From: Arsenophonus sp048493715
GTDB taxonomy: Bacteria; Pseudomonadota; Gammaproteobacteria; Enterobacterales; Enterobacteriaceae
DNA: 64,000 bases
Reading direction: 5' to 3'
Assembly (NCBI GenBank): GCA_048493715.1
Contig: JBGDCZ010000009.1
Coordinates: 13,417-77,416 of the forward strand
Position 1 is the stretch's first letter, and each line of letters starts with the position of its first letter. Below, one piece after another: positions 17,781 to 26,971 of the stretch. The translations under genes and the position numbers were made by a program. The notes beneath the pieces were generated by a model, which did not search any database, had not been told where the DNA came from, and worked only from the letters and a program-made list of their open reading frames with translations.

Positions 17781-18578
17781 TTATAATCCTCTCCTAACGG
17801 TTCTTTCTTTTATTCTTTCTGCTTTAATATTAGCGTTCAAAATCAATTTTTGTTCATTGTCGAGAATATTTCTTAAATTATCAGAAAAATAAATCCGCAT
17901 AAAACGAAAAATATCTCGTTGTGTTAACCCAATATTAAGTGAAGAAAAAAATAATCCGATCAAATCCTTATCTTTCCAACGTTTTGGTACATGCTGTCGT
18001 AATTGGGCCCGATGTAAGTCAATGATTGAAATCTTTAATTTTTTTTCATCGCCGTCAAAGGGCAAATGTAATAAAAAATGACAGATATAGCAATCACGAT
18101 GATTAACACCACATGCATGCATTTTACGTACTATTTCAGCCATTCGACAAATTAATATTTTTTTAGTGTTAAATTTGGGTGCTGAATTTTTCCAATCCGC
18201 ACAGTAATCTTCTAAACTAATAGCCGGAATAAGCGCTTCGGTAATAATGAATGACTTACGGTGTAAAGGATTAAATCCTTTTTGACCGAAAGCTTTACCG
18301 TGCATAGTATCAATGCCTACCTCAGTTAGACGATGGATTGCTTTCCATTCTCTATCCGCGCCTAATATGGGTGATCGTAAAGAAAATACGTTTTTTAGTA
18401 TCTCTTTTAGCGTAGTGCCATAATGAATTTTGAGAAAGTAACTTTTTGCGTTAAATGTAAAGCATAATGTCTTGCGTGTCTCTAATTGACGAAAAATTTT
18501 ACCCTCTAATTTTTCTATTTCGATAAAAGGATCTTTGTCTTGCCATAAATTTTTAAAAGGTTGTTTGAGTTCAAGCAT
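17781..18578 (-). CDS. waaP: LPS core heptose(I) kinase WaaP
   Basis: Phosphorylates heptose I of the LPS inner core, which is important for outer-membrane stability. The 265 residues match WaaP. Kinase-like motifs are present: the lysine block YFLKIHYG near residue 70, the catalytic loop MHACGVNHRDCYICHFLLH near residues 152-170, and the metal-binding IIDLHRAQ near residue 190. The start overlaps the end of waaG by eight bases, the classic waaQ-waaG-waaP operon order. Confidence 0.95.
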   Translation of the reverse strand: MLELKQPFKNLWQDKDPFIEIEKLEGKIFRQLETRKTLCFTFNAKSYFLKIHYGTTLKEILKNVFSLRSPILGADREWKAIHRLTEVGIDTMHGKAFGQKGFNPLHRKSFIITEALIPAISLEDYCADWKNSAPKFNTKKILICRMAEIVRKMHACGVNHRDCYICHFLLHLPFDGDEKKLKISIIDLHRAQLRQHVPKRWKDKDLIGLFFSSLNIGLTQRDIFRFMRIYFSDNLRNILDNEQKLILNANIKAERIKERTVRRGL

Positions 18579-19695
18579 GCTGGTACCCTAAAATAATATC
18601 CGCAGCTTTTTCTGGCAAACTGTATAAGTCTTGAGTGTCAGCAAAGTTACGTGCAGATTTTGACCATTGATTTAATAGAGACTTATCAGCTAAACTTGTT
18701 TCCAAAGCATTATTAAGATTTTCTTGTCTATAAGGCTCATCTATTACTACGCCACAATCAGCTCGTTTGATATAGGGCGCATATCCACAAACTTCTGTTG
18801 TGATGACAGGTAAACCTGCTACAATTGCTTCGATTAAAACTATACCGGCAGCTTCTTGATAGGCAGGATGGATTAACATATCAGCAGCAGCCATCAATTC
18901 AGCTATATCATTACGCCCCCGAAAAAATAAAACTTGTTTATAGATTGCCAGTTTTTTTGCTAGGCGTTGATAGCGAGTAGGATCATCCTGCCCTACCACC
19001 ATTAAAATAGTTTTATTTTTTATTATGTTAGGCAAAGCGGCTATTGATTTAAGTGTTCTGTCTACTCCTTTACGTTTAAAATCTGAACCGACTTGCAATA
19101 AAAGAAATTGATCTTTGGAGATAGTATTTTTTTTACGATAGATGTGTTTAGCATCAGCAATTTGGTGGTCATATTTTCTACTAAGGTCAATGCCAGGCGG
19201 TAACATGTAAAAACGTGCGTCAGGTGTTTTGTAATGTTTTTTAAAATTATCAAATTGATGTTGGGTAAGCATTAATAATTTAGTATGACTGTTAGCATCA
19301 AAAACAGCTTTTTCATACGCGATATAATGTTGGTAACGTTTGGTCAGTTTATAGAAAAAACCTTTTTCTTTTTCAACTTTTTCTGCATAACAAACATCTG
19401 CTGCATAATAAACATCCAATCCTAGCATTTTATTAAAACCAACAATAATATCAGCAGGATGTTGTGTTAAATGTGTTTTGACCTGATGATAAAATGCTTC
19501 ATTACGTCCATGATTAGTGTGTGCTTTAACCGGGATTATAATAACGTTGATATGATTAGGAATTTCACCATCCCATGCCATTGTGTAAACACGTATTTGA
19601 TGTCCCCGTTTTTGGCAAGCGGTGAGAATCCGGATAAAATCTCTTTGTAGCCCCCCAAAATGGAAATATTTGTATAAACAAAATGCAATTTCCAT
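18571..19695 (-). CDS. waaG: LPS glucosyltransferase I WaaG
   Basis: GT4-family enzyme that adds the first glucose of the outer core to heptose II. The 374 residues equal the E. coli length. The N-terminal FGGLQRDFIRI and the C-terminal EX7E region (YQEAAGIVLIEAIVAGLPVI, about residues 281-300) are the acceptor and donor sites; LQVGSDFKRKGVDRTLKSIA lies in the second Rossmann fold. It starts four bases after the waaQ stop and overlaps waaP, so the three are one transcript. Confidence 0.95.
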   Translation of the reverse strand: MEIAFCLYKYFHFGGLQRDFIRILTACQKRGHQIRVYTMAWDGEIPNHINVIIIPVKAHTNHGRNEAFYHQVKTHLTQHPADIIVGFNKMLGLDVYYAADVCYAEKVEKEKGFFYKLTKRYQHYIAYEKAVFDANSHTKLLMLTQHQFDNFKKHYKTPDARFYMLPPGIDLSRKYDHQIADAKHIYRKKNTISKDQFLLLQVGSDFKRKGVDRTLKSIAALPNIIKNKTILMVVGQDDPTRYQRLAKKLAIYKQVLFFRGRNDIAELMAAADMLIHPAYQEAAGIVLIEAIVAGLPVITTEVCGYAPYIKRADCGVVIDEPYRQENLNNALETSLADKSLLNQWSKSARNFADTQDLYSLPEKAADIILGYQHA

Positions 19696-19699
19696 TGGA

Positions 19700-20770
19700 T
19701 TATATCTCTATCTTAGATTTAATGGTTTGTATGTCCATTGGTAACATTTTTTTTGTGGCAGCGATAATATCTTTAGCGGGAATTATTGATAAATAATTTT
19801 TATTATGATCACGTTCATGTCGTTCTGGCATTTTTTCATAATTGCCAGCCCAAATTTGAATAACGTTTTTACTCCATGGTTTCCAATATTGATGATCTGT
19901 AGCACCAAACAAACAGATAATGGGAGTTTCTAGTGCAGCGGCAATATGCATTGGTGCTGAATCTACACCAATGAATAAGGCAGCATGACTAATTATGGCG
20001 CCTAATTCCGGAAAGGTTATTTTTCCAGCAAATTCTGTCACTGGTGATATGTGACATTGTTGTGCAATATTAGTCACACAGCTGAGATCGTCTTTACTGG
20101 GACCTGATGTAAGTATGACGCGATATCCTCTGTACTGCAGATTATCAATTACTGCAGCGAATTTTTCATCGTCCCAGCACTTGAATTTTTGTCTGGCTGT
20201 TGGTTGGATGACAACATAACTACTATGTACACCAAGAGAAATTAATTGATGATTAATTTTTTCCCAATCAGTTGGTTGGTACGCCATTGTTGTTCGGGAA
20301 TACAAGGTATTGAGATTAAGCGGTTTTAATATGGAAAGATTTTGTTCAACGACATGTTTTCCTGTTGGTTTAACAACATGTGTAAAGCTTTTATACCAAT
20401 AGCTGGTATCTCTATGGCTGAATTTATGGGAAATTTTTATCTTGGAAGGAATACATCTTACCAAAAAAGGTATAATCCATTGATCGGCTAAGTTTATAAT
20501 TAAATCGTAATGATTTTTTCGTAATTTATTAATTAATATAATAAAATTAACCAATTTGGCTATGTTACTGTTTTTTTTGTTTTTAATGCCATAAAGTGCA
20601 TTAATTTCTCTATTTTCAGACAAGATTGGTATTGTATCTTGATAGAGGAGAATATCAATTTTAGCGTCGGGATAGTTTTTTTTGAGTGTGCTAATGACAG
20701 GTGTTGTCAGCAACATATCTCCATGAAATCGCATTTTGATAATCAGAATTTTTTTTAATTGTTTATCCAC
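19700..20770 (-). CDS. waaQ: LPS heptosyltransferase III WaaQ
   Basis: GT9 enzyme that adds the branch heptose (HepIII) to the inner core. 356 residues from a GTG start at 20770. KILIIKMRFHGDMLLTTPVI at residues 7-26 and FIGVDSAPMHIAAALETPII near residues 272-291 are the acceptor and ADP-heptose blocks. It is first in the waaQ-waaG-waaP operon. I looked for the ops/JUMPstart element that recruits RfaH upstream of this operon in E. coli and did not see it. Confidence 0.94.
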   Translation of the reverse strand: MDKQLKKILIIKMRFHGDMLLTTPVISTLKKNYPDAKIDILLYQDTIPILSENREINALYGIKNKKNSNIAKLVNFIILINKLRKNHYDLIINLADQWIIPFLVRCIPSKIKISHKFSHRDTSYWYKSFTHVVKPTGKHVVEQNLSILKPLNLNTLYSRTTMAYQPTDWEKINHQLISLGVHSSYVVIQPTARQKFKCWDDEKFAAVIDNLQYRGYRVILTSGPSKDDLSCVTNIAQQCHISPVTEFAGKITFPELGAIISHAALFIGVDSAPMHIAAALETPIICLFGATDHQYWKPWSKNVIQIWAGNYEKMPERHERDHNKNYLSIIPAKDIIAATKKMLPMDIQTIKSKIEI

Positions 20771-22234
20771 TTGCTGCAGTCACTCTTAAATAAATTGTTT
20801 GTTTATAAGTTTATCTGACTTTTTGACCAATGTTATCACTATAAATTCAATAAATTTAAGATAGTTAATTTTATTAGAATAATCGAATGTTCATCTATTC
20901 TACCATTTTATAAAAAAACTGTTGTTTTGAAAATTTTTAGTGAATTATAAATGGTAGTAAAAGTTTGCATTACATAAATTCAAGGTTTTTAATATTATGA
21001 ATTTAATATAATAATTTTAACGATAAAATTACTAACTTATTATTTTCTATTAACTATTTTATGCCATGTTTATGGCTAGTTTTTTAAATAAAATATTGCA
21101 AAATTCTGCTCGCTAAGGACTCTCATAGAGATGGTAAAATATTATATTGGTAATGTAATAGTAAAAAACTCAATGGTATGATTTGGTTTATTATTAAAAT
21201 GAAAAATTGAAAAGAAATTGGAGCATAGTTTGTTCTTATTTAGAACTCTGTTAGCTGTTTAAATAAGTAGAGTAATAATTTTAAAATCAAGGGGTTTCAT
21301 ATTTTTAGTGATAAATGTTTTGTGTCGATTTATTTTATTATTTAACAAATATCGAACCCTAACAACTAAATGAAGATTTTTTTGCAAAGAATACTTATGA
21401 AAATATGAGCTAAAAAATTAAAATAAGAAATAATAAAAAGTTTTTTTAGATAATTTTTTATTATCGGTAAATATTTAAATAGTTTATTTATTAAATCTAC
21501 TACAAAATCTTTATTTTATTCTAATATAAAAGCAATAAAGAGCTTTGCTATTAAATAATTAATTAAAATTTTAGTTTTACATATTCATTTATCGCATTTT
21601 CTAGCTTTATTCTGCTTTTTAGTTGTTACATAGAATATGCCGTTGATTATTTTTTTCTTTAATCGACCAAAGTACATGATTGATAATGACATGGAATTTA
21701 GGCTGGGTACTTTTCATAAAATTGGCCAGACATATATAAATTAGCTGTTTGGCTGTCTCTGATCTTAACATTAAAAACGATATGATCTGGCAATGGTTGT
21801 TTGCCTTTTTATAACGACTATCACAGAAATGCAGTGAAATATTGCTTTTTTATTATTAATAGTAGCAATAGTTGTTATTAATAAGTTAATGAATGCTTGG
21901 CTATCAGACAAGCCGGACGAGTTTAAAAACTCACTTAAATCATACATTAGACCAATTTAATGGTTTAACTAACTTAAAAGCTAAAATGTCTTAATATATT
22001 TAATAATAGTCTCAGCAGACAGCTTTCCTTAAGCATTATCCTAATAGCCGGTGAGAATAATTTGAGTAATATTCCAAACTATAAAAGATTTATCATTTGT
22101 CAACTGATAGGCAACTAATATTAAAAATGATGTATAAATTTTCGAATAGCAGAGAGATATCACTGGAGTGAAAATATGGAAAACAATAAAATGTGAATAC
22201 TGTAAAGATCTCTTTTGCAGCAAGAACTATATAC
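20771..22234. other. AT-rich gene desert between waaQ and rpmG
   Basis: Nearly 1.5 kb with very low GC and stops in all frames. The only open stretches are short and AT-rich, such as the one on the minus strand at 22041-22223, and none resembles a known protein. Slightly more coding-like text appears around 21600-21830 and 21890-21960 (for example LMNAWLSDKPDEFKNSLKSY), which may be gene remnants I cannot identify. The waaQ promoter must lie at the left end. Confidence 0.5.
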
Positions 22235-22260
22235 AAAAAACCCAGCAAAAGCCGGGTTTT
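22235..22260. terminator. rho-independent terminator after rpmG
   Basis: CCCAGC-AAAA-GCCGGG hairpin (one A-C mismatch) flanked by A-rich and T-rich runs on both sides, 12 bases past the rpmG stop on the minus strand. This is the usual end of the rpmB-rpmG transcript and could work in both directions. Confidence 0.8.
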
Positions 22261-22271
22261 TAATTAAGAAG

Positions 22272-22439
22272 TTATTTAATTTTAGCTTCTTTATAAACCA
22301 CATGCTTACGAACAACTGGATCGAATTTTTTCATTTCCAATTTTTCAGGTATAGTGCGTTTGTTCTTCGTTGTAGTATAGAAGTGGCCTGTACCTTCAGA
22401 AGAAACCAGTTTAATTTTATCGCGAATACCCTTAGCCAT
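22272..22439 (-). CDS. rpmG: 50S ribosomal protein L33
   Basis: 55 residues starting MAKGIRDKIKLVSSEGTG and ending HVVYKEAKIK, matching E. coli L33 in length and sequence pattern (FYTTTKNKR, KKFDPVVRKHV). It lacks zinc-binding cysteines, as in the C-minus form of Enterobacterales. It lies 11 bases after rpmB in the same direction. Confidence 0.97.
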   Translation of the reverse strand: MAKGIRDKIKLVSSEGTGHFYTTTKNKRTIPEKLEMKKFDPVVRKHVVYKEAKIK

Positions 22440-22450
22440 TTTTAAGCTCC

Positions 22451-22687
22451 TTAGTATTTCTCACCACGGGTGCGAAGTTCAGCAAGAACTGCGTCGATCC
22501 CTTTTTTATCGATTATACGCGTGCCTTTTGCTGACACACGAAGCTTTACGAAACGTTTCTCAGATTCAACCCAGAAACGGTGAGAGTGCAGGTTTGGCAG
22601 AAAGCGGCGTTTAGTTGCATTCATTGCGTGTGAGCGGTTATTACCACTCATAAGACGCTTACCAGTAACTTGACAGACTCGTGACAT
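22451..22687 (-). CDS. rpmB: 50S ribosomal protein L28
   Basis: 78 residues, the standard length, starting MSRVCQVTGKRLMSGNNRSH and containing NLHSHRFWVESEKRFVKLRV and KKGIDAVLAELRTRGEKY. It is first in the rpmB-rpmG operon. A 10-base inverted repeat about 70-145 bases upstream is described separately. Confidence 0.97.
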   Translation of the reverse strand: MSRVCQVTGKRLMSGNNRSHAMNATKRRFLPNLHSHRFWVESEKRFVKLRVSAKGTRIIDKKGIDAVLAELRTRGEKY

Positions 22688-22754
22688 GTCTATTTCTCCA
22701 AAAATCTAATCAGCTCGGGCTTTATATCGGGAATGATTGCCTCGTCAGACTTAG

Positions 22755-22831
22755 GAGCCTATCTCAGCAAATTTTCTTAACTTAATAAGAAGAATAACTT
22801 AACTTCAGTAAAAACACACTTAGATAGGCTC
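22755..22831. repeat. inverted repeat upstream of rpmB
   Basis: GAGCCTATCT at 22755-22764 and AGATAGGCTC at 22822-22831 are exact reverse complements, 57 bases apart. A second small palindrome, GGCGTA-GTA-TACGCC, lies at 22859-22873. They sit in the region between rpmB and the radC relic, where the rpmB promoter or leader would be. No protein binding is known to me for them. Confidence 0.5.
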
Positions 22832-22937
22832 TTCTTGTCAAACCCGAGATCCTAAAGGTGGCGTAGTATACGCCCTCTAGCGCTTTCACTCAAGCCCAGA
22901 ACTAATAAAGTTGTTATTTATTAGCCAAAAGATGGAA

Positions 22938-23608
22938 TTACAGTAGGCCAAGTTCAACAAATGACAGGCATTTTTTATGAGTAACGACAAAATGATCAAG
23001 CAACTTTATATCAATTAGACGACATGCATTGGCGATTCTTTCGGTGACAATTTTATCTGCGAGACTAGGCCCAGGGTTACTCGATGGATGATTATGCTCT
23101 AAAATAATAGACACCGCATTTGCTTTAACAGCCTGTCTTAAAATTTCTTTTGGGTGTACCTCCACTCCGATTTATAGTGCCTTTAAACATTTCTTCACAG
23201 CAGATAATTTGGTTTTGGTTGTTTAGGAATAATACAATAAAAATTTCTCTAATCTTGCTCCTTTATAAAAATCGAGTAAATATTTTTTCAAGTGCTTAGG
23301 GCTTCTCAAATACTTTGATTAATAAGTTTTTGTGTAAAGAATCGTTTAGCAGGTTCACTAATTGCTTGTAATTGTGAATATTTACAAACCCCTAGTCCCT
23401 TGTTCGCTGAAAATTTTTGATAATCAATAGGTAATAATTTGTACAGCGAACCAAATTCTTTTGATAAGTTTTCTGCCAACATTAAAACCGGAAATCCAGG
23501 CAATCCTGTGCACAGAAAAATAGCTAAAAGCTCTTTGTCACTCAATGATGATGCTCCATACGCTAAAAGCTTTTCTCTAGGTTGAAGTGTATAAATTATT
23601 TCGTCCAT
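22938..23608 (-). pseudogene. radC: RadC family (JAMM domain) protein, frameshifted
   Basis: The N-terminal 100 residues (from ATG at 23608) show the RadC helix-hairpin-helix region (QPREKLLAYGASSLSDKELL). The middle is scattered over other frames (SPKHLKKYLLDFY, then IVLFLNNQNQIICCEEMFKG, then EVHPKEILRQAVK). The C-terminal 75 residues are again open and keep the JAMM motif EHNHPSSNPGPSLAD. At least two or three frameshifts separate the parts, so no full-length protein can be made. Position between rpmB and coaBC is the E. coli one. Confidence 0.88.
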
Positions 23609-23786
23609 ATATTTTTCCTGACTATTTCCCTATGGCCTGGACAGAGTACAACATGCCAAAATTTTCTAGCGTAGTTGCGCAGCATTTTGCAAAAAAGTTT
23701 TTTTATGAATAAAAATTGATGATATTCTCACCTAAACTTCAGCTTATGGTAATTTTAGTAAACTCATCGTTTGAATTTGGGTATAT

Positions 23787-25004
23787 ATGATGGCAGACCT
23801 TACAGGTAAACATATTGTACTTGGCGTTAGTGGTGGTATTGCTGCTTATAAAACACCGGAATTAGTTCGCCGTTTGCGTGATTGTGGTGCAATTGTCCGT
23901 GTTGTAATGACTAATGCCGCTAAATCTTTCATTACACCGTTGACCCTACAGGTTGTTTCGGGCTATCCAGTTGCTGATGATTTATTAGATCCTGCCGCAG
24001 AGGCTGCAATGGGTCATATTGAATTAGGTAAATGGGCAGATTTAATTATTTTAGCTCCTGCTACTGCCGATTTGCTTGCTCGTTTATCTATTGGTATGGC
24101 TAATGATTTATTAACAACCGTCTGTTTAGCTTCACAGGCAAAAATAGCTGTTGTGCCGGCAATGAACCAGCAAATGTATCGAGCTAATATTACTCAGCAG
24201 AATATTGCAATACTTAAAGAACGTCAGGTTTTAGTTTGGGGGCCTGATGAAGGGAGCCAAGCCTGTGGTGATGTTGGTCCTGGTCGAATGCTAGATCCTT
24301 TAGCTATTGCCAAGTTGGCTGTGAATAGTTTTCAACATACGTCAGATATGGTAAACCTGCATTTAGCAATTACGGCGGGACCAACACAAGAGGAGATCGA
24401 TCCAGTTCGTTTTGTGACTAATCATAGTTCGGGAAAAATGGGTTTCGCGATAGCGCAAGCGGCTGCAGAGCGAGGGGCTAAGGTAACACTTATTGCAGGT
24501 CCAGTTAATTTACCCTCGCCACCAGGTGTTAAACGTATTGATGTTGTCAGCGCGTTAGAGATGTATAACCAAGTACATAAAATAATTGATAAAAAACAAA
24601 TTTTCATTAGTTGTGCCGCGGTTGCTGATTATCGACCAAAAGTGTTCACAAAAGAAAAAATAAAAAAGCAGGCAGAGGAAATTACGCTAACATTGGTAAA
24701 AAATCCTGATATTGTGGCAAGTGTTGGTAAGTTGACTAAAAATCGTCCTTATGTCGTTGGATTTGCAGCAGAAACACAAAATGTGAAAGAATATGCTCGC
24801 AATAAGCGTGTTCGAAAAAATTTGGATCTTATTTGTGCAAATGATATTTCGTTACCTGATCATGGATTTAATTCAGAAAATAATGCACTGCATTTATTTT
24901 GGCAAGATCAAGAAATACATTTACCTCATAGCCATAAATTAGAGCTTGGTCACCGTTTACTCGATGAGATACTTCAACGTTATGAAGAAAAAAATAGACA
25001 TTAA
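23787..25004 (+). CDS. coaBC: bifunctional phosphopantothenoylcysteine decarboxylase/synthetase CoaBC
   Basis: Two coenzyme A steps in one protein: ligation of cysteine to 4'-phosphopantothenate (CoaB) and decarboxylation (CoaC). The 405 residues match the family. The N-terminal flavin domain has GGIAAYKTPELVRRL, the catalytic histidine in MGHIELGKWAD and PAMNQQMYRAN, and the cysteine in QACGDVGPGRM. The C-terminal domain has ITAGPTQEEIDPVRFVTNHS, the AAVADYRP motif and an active lysine region. A second ATG three bases on (23790) is equally possible. It overlaps dut by 23 bases. Confidence 0.97.
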   Translation: MMADLTGKHIVLGVSGGIAAYKTPELVRRLRDCGAIVRVVMTNAAKSFITPLTLQVVSGYPVADDLLDPAAEAAMGHIELGKWADLIILAPATADLLARLSIGMANDLLTTVCLASQAKIAVVPAMNQQMYRANITQQNIAILKERQVLVWGPDEGSQACGDVGPGRMLDPLAIAKLAVNSFQHTSDMVNLHLAITAGPTQEEIDPVRFVTNHSSGKMGFAIAQAAAERGAKVTLIAGPVNLPSPPGVKRIDVVSALEMYNQVHKIIDKKQIFISCAAVADYRPKVFTKEKIKKQAEEITLTLVKNPDIVASVGKLTKNRPYVVGFAAETQNVKEYARNKRVRKNLDLICANDISLPDHGFNSENNALHLFWQDQEIHLPHSHKLELGHRLLDEILQRYEEKNRH

Positions 25005-25440
25005 AATTATTGATCCTCGTGTAGGAAACGAATTCCTTTTACCAACTTATGCCACAGAGGGATCTGCTGGATTAGATCTAAGAGCTTGCTTAGATCAGGC
25101 TATTCAATTAGAACCAGGTCAAACTAAGCTATTATCCACAGGGTTAGCTGTACATATTGCAGATCAACAATTGGCTGCTGTCATTCTTCCTCGTTCAGGC
25201 TTAGGACATAGGCATGGAGTTGTGTTGGGAAATTTGGTCGGTTTAATCGATTCTGATTATCAAGGTGAGTTGATGGTTTCGGTCTGGAATCGTGGTGATA
25301 AAAGTTTCACGATTGAACCTGGTGAACGTATCGCACAAATGGTTTTTGTCCCAGTTGTTCAAGCTGAATTTACGATCGTACAAGATTTTAAGGCGACAAA
25401 ACGGGGTTGTGGTGGTTTTGGTCATTCAGGTCGTCAATAA
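24982..25440 (+). CDS. dut: dUTP diphosphatase (dUTPase)
   Basis: Hydrolyses dUTP to dUMP, keeping uracil out of DNA and feeding thymidylate synthesis. ATG at 24982 is preferred over one at 24946 because homologues begin MKKIDVKILDPR; this gives 152 residues (E. coli 151-152). All five dUTPase motifs are visible, including SAGLDLRA, PRSGLGHRHGVVLGNL, GLIDSDYQGELM and the C-terminal flap GCGGFGHSGRQ. It overlaps the end of coaBC, so translation is probably coupled. Confidence 0.97.
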   Translation: MKKKIDIKIIDPRVGNEFLLPTYATEGSAGLDLRACLDQAIQLEPGQTKLLSTGLAVHIADQQLAAVILPRSGLGHRHGVVLGNLVGLIDSDYQGELMVSVWNRGDKSFTIEPGERIAQMVFVPVVQAEFTIVQDFKATKRGCGGFGHSGRQ

Positions 25441-25555
25441 TAATTTTGTTATTTATAAGATATTATCAATTTGTTAAATCTTTATACTTTATAAATGATG
25501 AGAAGCAAGGATTGCTTGGTCTGTTTTGTTGTTTTATCAGGGGTCTTGTTTAGCC

Positions 25556-26155
25556 ATGGCAGGAAAAGAGATAGCAAAGAAGAAAAACAGGCGTGAGGAA
25601 ATCTTGCAGGCGCTTGCACAAATGTTGGAAATGAGTGATGGTAGCCAGCGCATTACAACTGCTAAATTGGCGAGTAATGTTGGTGTATCAGAAGCGGCAC
25701 TTTACCGACATTTCCCTAGTAAGGGAAAAATGTTTGATAGTCTTATTGAATTTATTGAAGATTCTTTAATTTCACGTATTAATCTGATTCTGCAAGATGA
25801 GAAAGATACCATCAGGCGTATTCGGTTGATTTTGATGTTGATATTGGGTTTTGCGGAAAAAAATCCCGGCTTAACACGTATAATGACGGCACATGCATTG
25901 ATGTTTGAGCAAATTCAGTTACAAGATAGAATTAGTCAATTATTTGAACGTATCGAAGCGCAATTTAGACAGGTTTTAAAGGAAAGAAAAATACGGGATA
26001 AGCAGAGCTTTAGTTATGATGAAAGTTTATTAGCATCTCAATTATTAGTGTTTTGTGAAGGTATGTTATCGCGTTTTGTACGTTCAGAGTTCCGCTACTG
26101 TCCAATTAAAGAGTTTGATGCACGCTGGCCTATGATCCTAGCGCAACTGCAATAG
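25556..26155 (+). CDS. slmA: nucleoid occlusion factor SlmA
   Basis: TetR-family DNA-binding protein that blocks FtsZ assembly over the nucleoid. ATG at 25556 gives 199 residues (E. coli 198); the upstream start at 25526 would add an unconserved leader. The helix-turn-helix is TTAKLASNVGVSEAALYRHF near residues 33-52, followed by PSKGKMFDSLIEFIEDSLI. The C-terminal FCEGMLSRFVRSEFRY is family-specific. A terminator hairpin follows. Confidence 0.97.
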   Translation: MAGKEIAKKKNRREEILQALAQMLEMSDGSQRITTAKLASNVGVSEAALYRHFPSKGKMFDSLIEFIEDSLISRINLILQDEKDTIRRIRLILMLILGFAEKNPGLTRIMTAHALMFEQIQLQDRISQLFERIEAQFRQVLKERKIRDKQSFSYDESLLASQLLVFCEGMLSRFVRSEFRYCPIKEFDARWPMILAQLQ

Positions 26156-26172
26156 TTAATTGTGTACTACTC

Positions 26173-26204
26173 ACTCCGTCTGATATTTGGGCGGAGCTTT
26201 TTTT
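26173..26204 (+). terminator. rho-independent terminator after slmA
   Basis: CTCCG (26174-26178) pairs with CGGAG (26192-26196), followed by a run of T, 18 bases past the slmA stop. It separates slmA from the convergent pyrE. Confidence 0.7.
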
Positions 26205-26240
26205 ATGCTAGCGAATTAAGTTTTACAAAGTTCTGATTTT

Positions 26241-26897
26241 CTATTTATTAACAGGAGTGATACCATAATTCTCACGATAAGCTTTCATCGTAGCTAAATG
26301 GTTTGCCATATTAGGGTTTTCACTTAAATAAACAATTAAGTCATTCAAAGTGATGATAGAAAATACTTTGCATTTGAATTTTTTTTCAGTTTCCTGTACT
26401 GCTGATAGGTTCTTTTCGCCTTTCTCCTGACGGTCTAGACTTAATATCACCGCACTAAGCTTAGCTTTATGTCGCTTAATAATTTCTGCAGATTTATTAA
26501 TTGCTGTTCCTGCTGTAATAACGTCGTCGACTATCACAACATTTCCTTTTAATGGGCTACCGACTAACTCGCCACCCTCACCATGTTTTTTAACCTCTTT
26601 ACGATTAAAACAGTAAGGTTTATCAAAGTGATAGCGCTCAGATAGGGCAACTACAGTGGTTGTTACGATTGGAATACCTTTATATGCCGGACCAAAGATA
26701 ATGTCACATGAAGGATTATGATCCATAAAGGCTTGAGCATAAAAATGACCGAGTGCAGCTAAATCTTTACCTGTATTAAAGAGGCCAACATTAAAGAAAT
26801 AGGGGCTCTTGCGACCAGATTTCAACGTAAATTCACCAAATTCCAATGCTTTTTTTTTCATGGCGAGTTTAATAAATTCGTGCTGATAATCTTTCAT
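26241..26897 (-). CDS. pyrE: orotate phosphoribosyltransferase
   Basis: Adds ribose-5-phosphate from PRPP to orotate in pyrimidine synthesis. ATG at 26897 is chosen because the in-frame codon before it is TTG and an AGAGGA ribosome binding site precedes the ATG. The 218 residues fit (E. coli 213). The PRPP motif VVIVDDVITAGTAIN and the KGIPI and FNRKEVKKHGEGG segments are intact. Pyrimidine synthesis is thus probably maintained. Confidence 0.97.
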   Translation of the reverse strand: MKDYQHEFIKLAMKKKALEFGEFTLKSGRKSPYFFNVGLFNTGKDLAALGHFYAQAFMDHNPSCDIIFGPAYKGIPIVTTTVVALSERYHFDKPYCFNRKEVKKHGEGGELVGSPLKGNVVIVDDVITAGTAINKSAEIIKRHKAKLSAVILSLDRQEKGEKNLSAVQETEKKFKCKVFSIITLNDLIVYLSENPNMANHLATMKAYRENYGITPVNK

Positions 26898-26971
26898 CAA
26901 ATTTTCCTCTTTAATTTATTCTCGTTTTAATTTAACAGCCATAAAAGAACAGCTGAAAAGATGTCAAAAGT

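Noticed and set aside
20771..21000. ops/JUMPstart element before the waaQ operon
   Set aside because: No GGCGGTAG-type motif upstream of waaQ; a GGTAG-like string near 20950 lacks the rest.
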